A DNA stretch of 64,000 nucleotides from assembly GCF_002934455.1 (NCBI RefSeq), contig NZ_PTIR01000020.1, forward strand, positions 62,001 through 126,000, written 5' to 3'. How positions within the stretch are numbered: the first letter of the stretch is position 1; the number at the start of each line of letters is the position of its first letter. The position numbers and the translations under genes are program-made. The notes beneath the pieces were generated by a model, which did not search any database, was not told where the DNA came from, and saw only the letters and a list, made by a program, of their open reading frames with translations. Positions 52,853 to 61,921 of this stretch are shown here, piece by piece. The stretch comes from Trinickia symbiotica (GTDB taxonomy: Bacteria; Pseudomonadota; Gammaproteobacteria; Burkholderiales; Burkholderiaceae).

Positions 52853-53698
52853 TCACGTCAAGCGGGACTCGATCTTGAATTCGGCTGCGTCGTCCTGCCC
52901 CAACACGCGGGCAAGATAGGGAAGCATCTCCTTCATCGTCGCGGCGAGCGTATAAGGCGGGTTCAGGATGAACATGCCGCTGCCGTAAAGGCCATAACCG
53001 TCCGACGGTGGGCGGCTGACCGTCAACGTCACGTGCAGCCAATCCGTGGCTGGCAGCCGCTTCAACTGATCGGGAAACCGCTCCGATTCGGCACGGACCA
53101 CTTGCGGATACCAGATCGCATAGGTCCCTGTTGCGAAGCGCTTGAGGCTTTCCTCGATGCAGGTGAGCGTGCGCGCGTAGTCGCGCTTGTCTTCGTACGA
53201 GGGATCGACGAGCACCAGCGCCCGGCGCGGAGGCGGCGGCAACAAGGCCTTGATCCCGTCGAAACCGTCCCCCGCGTAAAGCATCGCTCGACGGCCGGTG
53301 TCGCGAAAGTTGTGGCGCAAGATATCGATTTCGGTCGAATGCAGCTCAAAGAGCCGCATTCGATCCTGCGTACGCAAAAGCCGCCAGGCCAGAAAGGGCG
53401 ATCCGGGGTAAAAGCGCAATTGCCCGTCCGCGTTGAGCGCGCTCACTTGTTCGACATAGTCGGCGACGGACGCCGGCAGGTCCGCGCGCGCCCATAATCT
53501 TGCGATACCCGTTTCATACTCGGACGTTTTCGCGGCATAGCCCTCCGTCAGCGAATACACGCCCGCGCCCGCGTGCGTGTCGACATACCAGTACGGCTTG
53601 TCCTTCTGCCCGAGGTAGCGCAGAAGCTGCACGACGACCGCGTGCTTGAGGACATCGGCATGATTGCCGGCATGAAAGGCATGGCGGTAGCTGAGCAT
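52853..53698 (-). CDS. rlmJ: 23S rRNA (adenine(2030)-N6)-methyltransferase
   Basis: 281-aa methyltransferase for A2030 of 23S rRNA. It starts MLSYRHAFHAGNHADVLKH, has the THAGAGVY SAM motif and a catalytic motif reading DPSYE, where E. coli has DPPYE. The late GSGMFILNPPY is also typical of RlmJ. Length is standard. Confidence 0.93.
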   Translation of the reverse strand: MLSYRHAFHAGNHADVLKHAVVVQLLRYLGQKDKPYWYVDTHAGAGVYSLTEGYAAKTSEYETGIARLWARADLPASVADYVEQVSALNADGQLRFYPGSPFLAWRLLRTQDRMRLFELHSTEIDILRHNFRDTGRRAMLYAGDGFDGIKALLPPPPRRALVLVDPSYEDKRDYARTLTCIEESLKRFATGTYAIWYPQVVRAESERFPDQLKRLPATDWLHVTLTVSRPPSDGYGLYGSGMFILNPPYTLAATMKEMLPYLARVLGQDDAAEFKIESRLT

Positions 53699-54110
53699 GG
53701 GGGAAAGCGGCGGTAAAGGTCAGCGCCTGGTGGTGTAGCGGTCAGGCGGGAGCGAGCCAGCGCGGCGACGGCGGGCCCGACGAGCCAGGCCTTCGCGCGT
53801 GGCCCCTGTCGGGCGCGCGTCATCGGGGCTGCTCGAATGGCGCGTATTGTACGCGAACGATCGCGAGTACCGCTTTGCTCGCCGGTTCGCGCGGTGCCGT
53901 GCGTGCTGGTCGTCTCGATAGCTCATCGATTGGATCTCCTGGAGAAACGGTGAGTTGCGGTACGGCTTCACGCCGCGCGGAAGGTCGTTCGTGCACAATA
54001 GCGAAGTCCGCCGCGGCGTGGGAGCATGCCGAACGACATATGCCGTTCGGCAACGTTGCCGCGTCTCGCACGCCGTGGTGTCATTGTGTCCACCTCGATG
54101 GAGATCCCAA
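53699..54110. other. intergenic region with a 26-bp palindrome
   Basis: Divergent region between rlmJ and hbdH. No gene is convincing. The main structure is the palindrome at 54027-54052, which lies 58 bases before the hbdH start. Confidence 0.5.
54027..54052. promoter_or_regulatory. 26-bp near-perfect palindrome upstream of hbdH
   Basis: TGCCGAACG-A-CATATG-C-CGTTCGGCA is symmetric about CATATG with a single mismatched pair. It is long enough for a dimeric repressor and is in the right place to control hbdH and the patatin gene. The regulator is not identified. Confidence 0.5.
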
Positions 54111-54908
54111 ATGTCCTCGTTGAATACCAGCTTGAACGGGAAGGCGGCGGTCGTGACCGGCGCGGCCAGCGGCATCGGCAAGGAAATTGCGTTGACGCTT
54201 GCCCGGCAGGGCGCCGCCGTGGCGATCGCGGACCTGAACCTCGCCGGCGCGCAGGCGGTCGCCGATGAAATCGTCAAGGCCGGCGGCAAGGCCATTGGCG
54301 TGGCGATGGACGTGACGAACGAAGAGGCCGTCACGACAGGCATCGATCAGGTCGCCGAGCAGTTCGGCTCGGTCGACATCCTCGTTTCGAACGCTGGCAT
54401 CCAGATCGTCAATCCGATCGAAAACTACTCGTTCTCCGATTGGAAGAAGATGCAGGCCATCCACGTCGATGGCGCGTTTCTGACCACGAAGGCCGCGCTC
54501 AAGCACATGTATCGCGATAATCGCGGCGGCGTCGTCATCTATATGGGCTCGGTTCACTCGCACGAAGCCTCGCCGCTGAAATCGGCCTACGTCGCGGCGA
54601 AGCACGCGCTGCTGGGCCTCGCCCGGGTGCTGGCGAAGGAGGGCGCCGCCCACAACGTTCGCTCGCACGTGGTATGCCCTGGCTTCGTGCGCACACCGCT
54701 CGTCGACAAACAGATTCCCGAACAGGCCAAGGAACTGGGCATCAGCGAAGAAGAGGTCGTCAAGCGCGTCATGCTCGGCCAGACGGTAGACGGTGTTTTC
54801 ACGACAGTCGAAGATGTCGCGCAGACGGTGCTGTTCCTTTCCACGTTCCCGAGCGCGGCACTGACGGGGCAGTCGTTCGTCGTCAGCCACGGCTGGTATA
54901 TGCAATAA
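54111..54908 (+). CDS. hbdH: 3-hydroxybutyrate dehydrogenase
   Basis: 265-aa SDR oxidising (R)-3-hydroxybutyrate to acetoacetate in polyhydroxybutyrate breakdown. [28 protein letters not shown], the catalytic Ser of [20 protein letters not shown] with Tyr and Lys, the conserved [20 protein letters not shown] and the final [11 protein letters not shown] are diagnostic. GGAG precedes ATG 54111. The patatin-like gene follows after 12 bases, so both probably serve storage-lipid or PHB metabolism. Confidence 0.94.
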   Translation: MSSLNTSLNGKAAVVTGAASGIGKEIALTLARQGAAVAIADLNLAGAQAVADEIVKAGGKAIGVAMDVTNEEAVTTGIDQVAEQFGSVDILVSNAGIQIVNPIENYSFSDWKKMQAIHVDGAFLTTKAALKHMYRDNRGGVVIYMGSVHSHEASPLKSAYVAAKHALLGLARVLAKEGAAHNVRSHVVCPGFVRTPLVDKQIPEQAKELGISEEEVVKRVMLGQTVDGVFTTVEDVAQTVLFLSTFPSAALTGQSFVVSHGWYMQ

Positions 54909-54920
54909 GGAGAGCCGGCG

Positions 54921-56171
54921 ATGGCAGAGCGCAATGGGAGACCAATCGGCGCTGGAGCATCGTCGGCGCCCGAGGCCGCGCGTGCGCGGCCGGATAGCTG
55001 GGAGGCTGACGAGGCGGTTGGCCAACCCGCTATCGTTTTGCCGCCGTATGAAACGGTTGCACTGGTGCTGCAAGGCGGCGGCGCGCTCGGCGCCTATCAA
55101 GCCGGTGTCTACGAAGGGCTTCACGAGGCAGGCGTGTTGCCCAACTGGATCGCCGGCATTTCGATAGGGGCGCTCAATACGGCCATCATCGCGGGCAACG
55201 CGCCCGACGATCGAGTGGCGAAATTGCACGAGTTCTGGGAGACGATCTGTCAGCCCGCTTACGGTTTGCCGTTGCCGCCGGCTGTCGAGAACGCCTTCTT
55301 CGAATCCAACGAAACCGTGCGCACGGCATTCACGGCCATGCAGGCCGTGAGCGCCCTTCTCGACGGGCAGAAAGGCTTTTTCGTGCCGCGCGTGCCGCCG
55401 CCATTGCCGTTCTCGGTCACCACGCCCGATCGAGCGAGCTGGTACGACACCACGCCGTTGAAAGCGACGCTCGAACGCCTGTGCGACTTCGATCGAATCA
55501 ATTCGGGCGAAATGCGCGTCTCGGTGGCGGCCGTCAACGTCGGCACCGGCAACTTTGCCTACTTCCACAATACGCACACGAAGCTTCGGCCCGAGCATTT
55601 CATCGCATCGGCTTCATTACCGCCGGGGTTCGCTGCTACGAACGTCGACGGTGAATACTATTGGGACGGCGGACTGATGTCGAACACGCCGCTTTGGGAA
55701 GTCGTCCAAACTACGCCGCGCCGCGATACGCTCGCGTTTCAGGTGGACCTTTGGAGCGCGCGCGGCCCTGTGCCGAACAACGTCACTGACGTACAGGGCC
55801 GAGTGAAGGACATTCAGTATTCGAGCCGCACGAGGCTCGTCACGGACATGCTCCAGCATTCGCAGCGCTTTCGCCATGTGTTGCGCGAATTGCTGACGCG
55901 CGTGGCGCCGGAACATCGCGACGATCCCTGGTGCAAGCTGGCCGACGAGCTGGCAACCTCGCGCCGCTACAACGTGTTTCAGCTCGTTTATCGCGACAAG
56001 GAATTCGAGGGCAATTACAAGGACTATCAGTTCGGGCTGTCCACGATGCATCTGCATTGGAAGAGCGGCCTGCAAGACATTCGCTTGAGCCTCGCTCAGC
56101 CTGGATGGCTGGAAATGCCTCAGAACGACGCCGGGTTCGTGACGCACGACATCCATCGGGATCTGCGCTGA
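54921..56171 (+). CDS. patatin-like phospholipase with DUF3734
   Basis: 416-aa patatin-family lipase. The glycine-rich oxyanion loop LQGGGALGAYQAGVYEGL, the nucleophile motif GISIGALN and the catalytic Asp in WDGGLMSNTPL are present, and the C-terminal third (about 300-410) matches DUF3734 proteins. It follows hbdH closely, a pairing frequent in Burkholderia and Ralstonia, where it may link to PHB granules. No signal peptide is visible. Confidence 0.9.
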   Translation: MAERNGRPIGAGASSAPEAARARPDSWEADEAVGQPAIVLPPYETVALVLQGGGALGAYQAGVYEGLHEAGVLPNWIAGISIGALNTAIIAGNAPDDRVAKLHEFWETICQPAYGLPLPPAVENAFFESNETVRTAFTAMQAVSALLDGQKGFFVPRVPPPLPFSVTTPDRASWYDTTPLKATLERLCDFDRINSGEMRVSVAAVNVGTGNFAYFHNTHTKLRPEHFIASASLPPGFAATNVDGEYYWDGGLMSNTPLWEVVQTTPRRDTLAFQVDLWSARGPVPNNVTDVQGRVKDIQYSSRTRLVTDMLQHSQRFRHVLRELLTRVAPEHRDDPWCKLADELATSRRYNVFQLVYRDKEFEGNYKDYQFGLSTMHLHWKSGLQDIRLSLAQPGWLEMPQNDAGFVTHDIHRDLR

Positions 56172-56195
56172 GCAGTGCTCTCGGCGAAGTCGAGC

Positions 56196-56223
56196 GCGAG
56201 AAGGAGAACGCGAGAAGGAGAAC
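56196..56223 (+). repeat. short tandem repeat after the patatin gene
   Basis: GCGAGAAGGAGAAC occurs twice in tandem. It is directly before a GC hairpin and probably arose by slippage. Confidence 0.6.
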
Positions 56224-56243
56224 GGCGCCGCGAGGGCGCCGTT
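56221..56243. terminator. hairpin between patatin and tyrB genes
   Basis: AACGGCGCC and GGCGCCGTT form a perfect 9-bp stem over a 5-base loop. It lies between two convergent genes and may act on both strands. Confidence 0.6.
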
Positions 56244-56316
56244 CGTGCGTATGGCCAGCGTGTCGGCCGAGCCGGGCAGCGTTGCGGCCCGCGCCGCGCG
56301 GCGTGCCGCTCGCCCG

Positions 56317-57516
56317 TTATTTGATCACGTGCGCGATCGCGTTCGCGACGACGTCGATATTGCGCGTGTTGAGGGCGGCAACGCAGATGCGGCCCGTGCT
56401 GACCGCATAGATGCCGAACTCTTCGCGCAGACGATCCACCTGAGCGGCCGTCAATCCCGAGTACGAGAACATCCCGCGCTGCGCATTGACGAAGCCGAAG
56501 TCGCGGTCGACGCCTGCCGCTTTCAGGCGCTCGACGAGACCATTGCGCATCGCGCGAATGCGGTCGCGCATCTCCGCCAGCTCCTGTTCCCACGTTGCCC
56601 GCAAAGCCGGCGTGTTGAGGATGCTGGCGACAATCGAGGCGCCGTGCGTCGGCGGGTTCGAGTAGTTCGTGCGAATGACGCGCTTCAGTTGCGAGAGCAC
56701 GCGCGCCGCTTCTTCCTTCGTATCGGTGATGATCGAAAGCGCGCCCACGCGCTCGCCGTAGAGCGAGAACGACTTCGAGAACGACGACGCCACGAACGTA
56801 TTCACCTCCGCCGCGGCGAAAAGCCGTACCGCGAGCGCGTCAGCCTCGATGCTGTCGCCGAAGCCCTGGTACGCGATGTCGAGGAACGGCACGAGCCCGC
56901 GCGCCTTCACCACTTCGACGATCTGCTTCCATTGCGCCTCGCCGAGATCGACGCCGGTCGGGTTATGGCAGCACGCGTGCAGCACGACGACCGTCCCTGC
57001 GGGATAGCCGTTGAGGGCATCGAGCATCGCGGCGAAATTGACGCCATGCGTCGCGCCGTCGTAATAGGGGTACGAGACGACTTCGAAGCCCGCGCCTTCG
57101 AAGAGGGCGCGGTGATTTTCCCAGCTTGGGTCGCTGATGGCGACCTTCGCGGCCGGCTTCAGGCGTTTGAGGAAGTCGGCGCCGATCTTGAGCGCCCCCG
57201 TGCCACCGAGCGCCTCGGCCGTCACCACGCGTCCCTCCGCGATGAGCGGCGAAGACTGGCCGAGCAACAGCGTTTGCGCGGCGGTGTTGTAGGCCGCGAT
57301 GCCTTCGATTGGCAGGTAGCCGCGCGGCTGCTCAGCCGCGACGCGAGCCTGTTCCGCCTCACGCACCGCGCGCAGCAACGGGATCTTGCCTCCCTCGTTG
57401 AAGTACACGCCGACGCCGAGATTGACTTTCGTCGGGCGCGAGTCGGCGTTGAATGCTTCGTTGAGGCCGAGGATCGGGTCGCGGGGCGCGAGTTCGACTG
57501 CGGAGAAAAGGGACAT
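56317..57516 (-). CDS. tyrB: aromatic amino acid aminotransferase
   Basis: 399-aa class I aminotransferase of the TyrB/AspC Ialpha group. It starts MSLFSAVELAPRDPILGLNE, with VNLGVGVYFNEGGKIPLL, HACCHNPTGVD, the PLP lysine in SSFSKSFSLYGERVG and the C-terminal Arg in STGRICVAALN. It transfers amino groups between aromatic amino acids or aspartate and 2-oxoglutarate. It is divergent from uvrB. Confidence 0.93.
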   Translation of the reverse strand: MSLFSAVELAPRDPILGLNEAFNADSRPTKVNLGVGVYFNEGGKIPLLRAVREAEQARVAAEQPRGYLPIEGIAAYNTAAQTLLLGQSSPLIAEGRVVTAEALGGTGALKIGADFLKRLKPAAKVAISDPSWENHRALFEGAGFEVVSYPYYDGATHGVNFAAMLDALNGYPAGTVVVLHACCHNPTGVDLGEAQWKQIVEVVKARGLVPFLDIAYQGFGDSIEADALAVRLFAAAEVNTFVASSFSKSFSLYGERVGALSIITDTKEEAARVLSQLKRVIRTNYSNPPTHGASIVASILNTPALRATWEQELAEMRDRIRAMRNGLVERLKAAGVDRDFGFVNAQRGMFSYSGLTAAQVDRLREEFGIYAVSTGRICVAALNTRNIDVVANAIAHVIK

Positions 57517-57790
57517 GATGTACGTTCGGCGTAGTAAGGAAAGAGAGCTGCTCTCGCATCGGGCCCGAAACCGGCGGCGGATGGCGTCCGTTCGGCAATG
57601 GGCGGCCGGCCCGCGGCGAAACGCTATGACAGAAACCGGGATTGTAGCGAATTTTGGCGTGAATCCGGGCCAGAAATCGCAATTGCCGCGGAAGCCGGAA
57701 GGTTGGGATCGTCGCGGCGGCGGGTCTGCTCGCGAAGGCGCAAACCGTTAAAATAGCGTTTTTCTTCGGCGAAGGATGCCCTTTTTCCTC

Positions 57791-59881
57791 ATGTCCGAGC
57801 ACACGTCCCACGCCGCCGATGACCTCGACGAATCGAAGTTCGTCGAATTCGACGGCTCCCCGTTCCACCTTTACCAGCCTTACCCGCCGGCCGGGGATCA
57901 GCCCGAGGCGATCAAGCTGATCGTCGAAGGCGTCGAAGACGGTCTCTCGTTCCAGACGCTGCTTGGCGTAACGGGCTCGGGCAAGACTTTCACGATGGCC
58001 AACGCGATCGCGCGCCTTGGGCGCCCGGCGATCGTGTTCGCACCGAACAAGACGCTCGCCGCGCAGCTCTACTCGGAATTCCGCGAGTTCTTCCCGCGCA
58101 ACGCGGTGGAGTATTTCGTCTCCTACTACGACTACTACCAGCCCGAAGCTTACGTGCCGCAGCGGGACCTCTTCATCGAAAAGGATTCGTCGATCAACGA
58201 GCACATCGAACAGATGCGGCTTTCGGCGACGAAGAGCCTGATGGAGCGGCGCGACGTCGTCATCGTCGCGACGGTCTCGGCGATATACGGTATCGGCAAC
58301 CCGAGCGAATATCACCAGATGATCCTCACGCTGCGCACGGGCGACAAGATCGGGCAGCGCGAGGTGATCGCGCGGCTGATCGCGATGCAGTACTCACGCA
58401 ACGAGGCCGATTTCCAGCGCGGCGCATTCCGCGTGCGCGGCGACACGATCGACGTCTTCCCGGCCGAGCACGCCGAAATGGCGCTGCGCATCGAGCTTTT
58501 CGATGACGAGGTCGATTCGCTGCATCTGTTCGATCCGCTGACGGGCCGCGTGCGCCAGAAGATTCCGCGCTTCACCGTCTATCCCTCGTCGCACTACGTG
58601 ACGCCGCGAGAGACGGTCATGCGCGCGGTCGAGACGATCAAGGCTGAACTGCGCGAGCGGCTCGAGTTCTTCCATCGCGAGGGCAGGCTCGTCGAGGCGC
58701 AACGCCTCGAGCAGCGTACCCGCTTCGACCTCGAGATGCTGCAGGAGCTCGGCTTTTGCAAGGGCATCGAGAACTACACGCGGCATTTCTCCGGTGCGGC
58801 GCCGGGTGAGCCGCCTCCGACGCTCGTCGATTACCTGCCGCCCGACGCGGTGATGTTCCTCGACGAGTCGCACGTGCTGATCGGCCAGCTCAACGGCATG
58901 TACAACGGCGACCGCGCACGCAAGCAAAATCTCGTCGACTACGGATTTCGGCTGCCGTCGGCGCTCGACAACCGGCCGCTCAAGTTCCACGAATTCGAGC
59001 GCAAGATGCGGCAGGGCATCTTCGTGACGGCGACGCCCGCCGATTACGAGCGCAGGACATCGGGTCAGGTCGTCGAGCAAGTCGTGCGGCCGACGGGGCT
59101 CGTCGACCCTGAAGTCGAGGTGCGTCCGGCGCGCACGCAAGTCGACGACGTTCTGTCGGAAATCAACGCGCGCGTCGCCGCGAACGAGCGCGTGCTCGTC
59201 ACCGTGCTCACCAAGCGCATGGCCGAGCAGCTCACGGAGTTTCTTGCCGATCATGGCGTCAAAGTCCGCTATCTGCATAGCGACATCGACACCGTCGAGC
59301 GCGTCGAGATCATCCGCGATCTGCGGCTCGGCACGTTCGACGTGCTGGTCGGGATCAACCTGTTGCGCGAGGGGCTCGACATTCCGGAAGTTTCGCTCGT
59401 GGCCATTCTCGACGCGGACAAGGAAGGCTTCCTTCGGGCGGAACGGTCGCTGATCCAGACGATCGGCCGGGCCGCGCGCAACGTCAACGGCCGCGCGATT
59501 CTTTACGCCGACCAGATCACCGATTCGATGCGCCGCGCGATCGACGAAACCGAGCGGCGCCGGGCGAAGCAAATCGCTCACAACGAGCGGATGGGCATTA
59601 CGCCGCGCGGCGTCGTGAAGCGGATCAAGGACATCATCGACGGTGTCTACAACGCCGACGATGCGCGCGCCGAGCTGAAGGAGATGCAGCAGCGGGCCAA
59701 ATTCGAAGACATGTCGGAAAAGCAGCTCGCCAAGGAAATCAAGCGGCTCGAGAAGCAGATGATGGACTTTGCCAAGAATCTCGAATTCGAAAAGGCCGCT
59801 CAGGCGCGCGATCAGCTCGCCGCGTTGCGAGAACGCGCGTTCGGCGCGAACGTCGGCGATTCGATCGTCGGCAACGGCTGA
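57791..59881 (+). CDS. uvrB: excinuclease ABC subunit B
   Basis: 696-aa nucleotide-excision repair helicase. The Walker A motif is [13 protein letters not shown], the beta-hairpin region [13 protein letters not shown], helicase motif II DESHV, motif [14 protein letters not shown] and the UvrC-interaction domain near the C-terminus ([20 protein letters not shown]). ATG 57791 ([11 protein letters not shown]) matches Burkholderia proteins better than ATG 57776, which has its GAAGG directly adjacent. Confidence 0.97.
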   Translation: MSEHTSHAADDLDESKFVEFDGSPFHLYQPYPPAGDQPEAIKLIVEGVEDGLSFQTLLGVTGSGKTFTMANAIARLGRPAIVFAPNKTLAAQLYSEFREFFPRNAVEYFVSYYDYYQPEAYVPQRDLFIEKDSSINEHIEQMRLSATKSLMERRDVVIVATVSAIYGIGNPSEYHQMILTLRTGDKIGQREVIARLIAMQYSRNEADFQRGAFRVRGDTIDVFPAEHAEMALRIELFDDEVDSLHLFDPLTGRVRQKIPRFTVYPSSHYVTPRETVMRAVETIKAELRERLEFFHREGRLVEAQRLEQRTRFDLEMLQELGFCKGIENYTRHFSGAAPGEPPPTLVDYLPPDAVMFLDESHVLIGQLNGMYNGDRARKQNLVDYGFRLPSALDNRPLKFHEFERKMRQGIFVTATPADYERRTSGQVVEQVVRPTGLVDPEVEVRPARTQVDDVLSEINARVAANERVLVTVLTKRMAEQLTEFLADHGVKVRYLHSDIDTVERVEIIRDLRLGTFDVLVGINLLREGLDIPEVSLVAILDADKEGFLRAERSLIQTIGRAARNVNGRAILYADQITDSMRRAIDETERRRAKQIAHNERMGITPRGVVKRIKDIIDGVYNADDARAELKEMQQRAKFEDMSEKQLAKEIKRLEKQMMDFAKNLEFEKAAQARDQLAALRERAFGANVGDSIVGNG

Positions 59882-59965
59882 GTACCGCCGATACAACGCC
59901 AATTCCCCGCTCCCCGCGTGTCTATTTGGTATGACGAGCAGTTCGGTGTTAGACTTCCACCCAAT

Positions 59966-59984
59966 TGATAATCGTTCGCATTTG
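59966..59984 (+). promoter_or_regulatory. Fur-box-like site upstream of ftrA
   Basis: GATAATCGTTCGCATTTGC matches 12 of 19 positions of the classical Fur box. It lies about 95 bases before ftrA, in the only AT-rich part of the uvrB-ftrA gap. Confidence 0.55.
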
Positions 59985-60079
59985 CGTTCGTGTTCGTGTT
60001 CCAGTGCGGCAACGATCGTCGAGAACGCGTTTCGCGGCGGAGCGGGTGCTCCGCCTTTGTCCCTTTCGTAGGAGTTTCG

Positions 60080-60628
60080 ATGCAGCGTACTTCCTGGATT
60101 CGCGGCGGCCTCGTGGCGGCCGTCGCGATGGCCTCCGTGGCGGCGTCGGCCGCCGAATACCCGATCGGCAAGCAACAGATCGCGGGCGGCATGGAGATCG
60201 GTGCCGTCTATTTGCAGCCGATCACGATGGATCCCGAGGGCATGATGCGCAAGGCGTCCGATTCGGATATTCATCTCGAGGCCGATATCCATGCGGTGAA
60301 GGGCAATCCGACGGGCTTCGCGGAAGGCGACTGGATGCCGTACCTGCAAGTGACTTACGAATTGACGAAGCCGGGCTCGAACTATTCGGCGAAAGGCGAT
60401 CTCATGCCGATGGTGGCGGACGACGGCCCCCACTATGGTGACAACGTCAAGCTCGCCGGGCCGGGCAAGTACCACCTCAAGGTCGTCGTGAACCCGCCGA
60501 TGCAAACGGGCCATATGGCATTCGGTCGCCACGTCGACAAAGAAACCGGCGTGGGTCCGTGGTTCAAGCCGATCACGCTCGAATACGACTTTCCGTTCGC
60601 GGGCATCGGCAAGAAGGGCGGGTACTGA
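60080..60628 (+). CDS. ftrA: periplasmic iron-binding protein FtrA (P19/FetP family)
   Basis: 182-aa P19-type protein. A signal peptide (MQRTSWIRGGLVAAVAMASV through SAA) leads to AEYPIGKQQIAGGMEIGAVYLQPI, with the metal-site Glu and Met and the His in DSDIHLEADIHA and TGHMAFGRHVD. It binds iron (and copper) in the periplasm and works with the FtrC permease. GTAGGAG precedes ATG 60080. First gene of the ftrABCD operon. Confidence 0.87.
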   Translation: MQRTSWIRGGLVAAVAMASVAASAAEYPIGKQQIAGGMEIGAVYLQPITMDPEGMMRKASDSDIHLEADIHAVKGNPTGFAEGDWMPYLQVTYELTKPGSNYSAKGDLMPMVADDGPHYGDNVKLAGPGKYHLKVVVNPPMQTGHMAFGRHVDKETGVGPWFKPITLEYDFPFAGIGKKGGY

Positions 60629-60678
60629 GCGATGCGGCCATTCTTCATGACCGTCGCGATCGCGGCCGGGAGGCATGC

Positions 60679-61026
60679 ATGAGCGTATATCGCAAGATTG
60701 CAGGGTTCGCGTCGGCGGTGATCATTGCCATGGCGAGCGTCGGCACCGCGGCGCACGCCGACGATCTCCCGACGTTCAAGCTCGAAATGGCCGACGGCAA
60801 GCTGAATCCGGCGCGGATCGACGTGCCGGCCGGCAAACGCATCAAGATCGAGATTCGCAACACGGGCAAGGGCGCGGTGGAGTTCGAAAGCGTCGAGCTG
60901 CGCAAAGAGAAGGTGCTCGCGCCGGGCGCAGACTCGTTCGTCGTCATTGCGCCGCTCGATCCGGGGCAATACAAGTTCTTCGATGATTTTCATCAGACGG
61001 CGCAAGGCGTGATCGTCGCGAAGTAG
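60679..61026 (+). CDS. ftrB: periplasmic cupredoxin FtrB
   Basis: 115-aa protein with a signal peptide (MSVYRKIAGFASAVIIAMAS then VGTAAHA) and a cupredoxin fold (FKLEMADGKLNPARIDVPAG, FESVELRKEKVLAPG, PGQYKFFDDFHQTAQG). The usual copper ligands Cys and Met are not evident, as in other FtrB proteins, which are thought to help oxidise Fe(II) during uptake. GGGAGG precedes the ATG. Confidence 0.83.
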   Translation: MSVYRKIAGFASAVIIAMASVGTAAHADDLPTFKLEMADGKLNPARIDVPAGKRIKIEIRNTGKGAVEFESVELRKEKVLAPGADSFVVIAPLDPGQYKFFDDFHQTAQGVIVAK

Positions 61027-61078
61027 CAGTTGCGCGCGGTCGCTCGTTCAGGGGACGGCCGCACGCGGGAGAGGATGG

Positions 61079-61921
61079 ATGGGCCAGGTACTGTTCGTGG
61101 TATGGCGGGAAAGCGTCGAGGCGCTGCTCGTAGTCGGTATTCTCTATGCATGGTTGAGCCACGGCGACGATTCGGCGCGTCGCGGTCTGCCTTACTTGTG
61201 GGTCGGCGTGGGCGCGGGATTGCTCGCGGCCGTGGCTTTGGGCGCGGCGCTCGTCGGCTTCAGCGAGTTCCTGTCGGGCGATGCGGCCGATTATTTCCAG
61301 ACGGGCATGGTCCTCATCGCGTGCGTGCTGATCGTCCAGATGGTGCTCTGGATGAAACGTCATGGGCGGACGCTCAAACGCGATATGGAGCGTTCGCTGC
61401 AAGCGCATACGCGCGACGGTAACGGCTGGGGCATCGCCGTTCTGGTGGCGCTCGCCATTGCGCGGGAAGGCAGCGAGACCGTCATCTTCCTCTACGGCCT
61501 CGGATTCGGGCAGTCAGGCGCTGTCAAAGGCACCGACGTCATTGCGATCGTGCTCGGCTTCGGGCTCGCGCTCTTTACTTTCTATCTGCTGCAGCTCGGC
61601 GGGCGCATCTTTTCGTGGCGCCAGTTTTTCCGCGTGACCGAGATCATGCTGTTGTTGCTGGCGGCCGGTTTGCTCCAGACCGGTGTCGATAAATTGATCG
61701 ACAAGGAGATCCTGCCGCTCGGGATCACGCAAGTGTGGAACACTTCGGCGCTGCTCGACGACTCGAGCACGGTGGGCTCGCTCGTCGCCGCGCTGACAGG
61801 TTACCGAGCGCATCCGTCGCTGACGAACCTCGTCGCGTATTTGCTCTACTGGTTGTTCGTCGGCTGGCTCGTGCGCCGCGCGAGCCGTGTGCCGGCGGCC
61901 GCGGCGAGCCGAGCGGTATGA
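61079..61921 (+). CDS. ftrC: FTR1-family iron permease FtrC
   Basis: 280-aa inner-membrane permease with seven helices. The two REXXE iron motifs are RESVE (residues 10-14) and REGSE (about residue 130), as in yeast Ftr1 and E. coli EfeU. GGGAGAGG precedes the ATG. Its stop overlaps the ftrD start (ATGA). It moves iron made available by FtrA and FtrB across the membrane. Confidence 0.92.
   Translation: MGQVLFVVWRESVEALLVVGILYAWLSHGDDSARRGLPYLWVGVGAGLLAAVALGAALVGFSEFLSGDAADYFQTGMVLIACVLIVQMVLWMKRHGRTLKRDMERSLQAHTRDGNGWGIAVLVALAIAREGSETVIFLYGLGFGQSGAVKGTDVIAIVLGFGLALFTFYLLQLGGRIFSWRQFFRVTEIMLLLLAAGLLQTGVDKLIDKEILPLGITQVWNTSALLDDSSTVGSLVAALTGYRAHPSLTNLVAYLLYWLFVGWLVRRASRVPAAAASRAV

Noticed and set aside
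58394-60676. 760-codon open frame antisense to uvrB
   Set aside because: It covers uvrB and ftrA on the opposite strand and reads as low-complexity Arg/Asp/His; uvrB has full family motifs.
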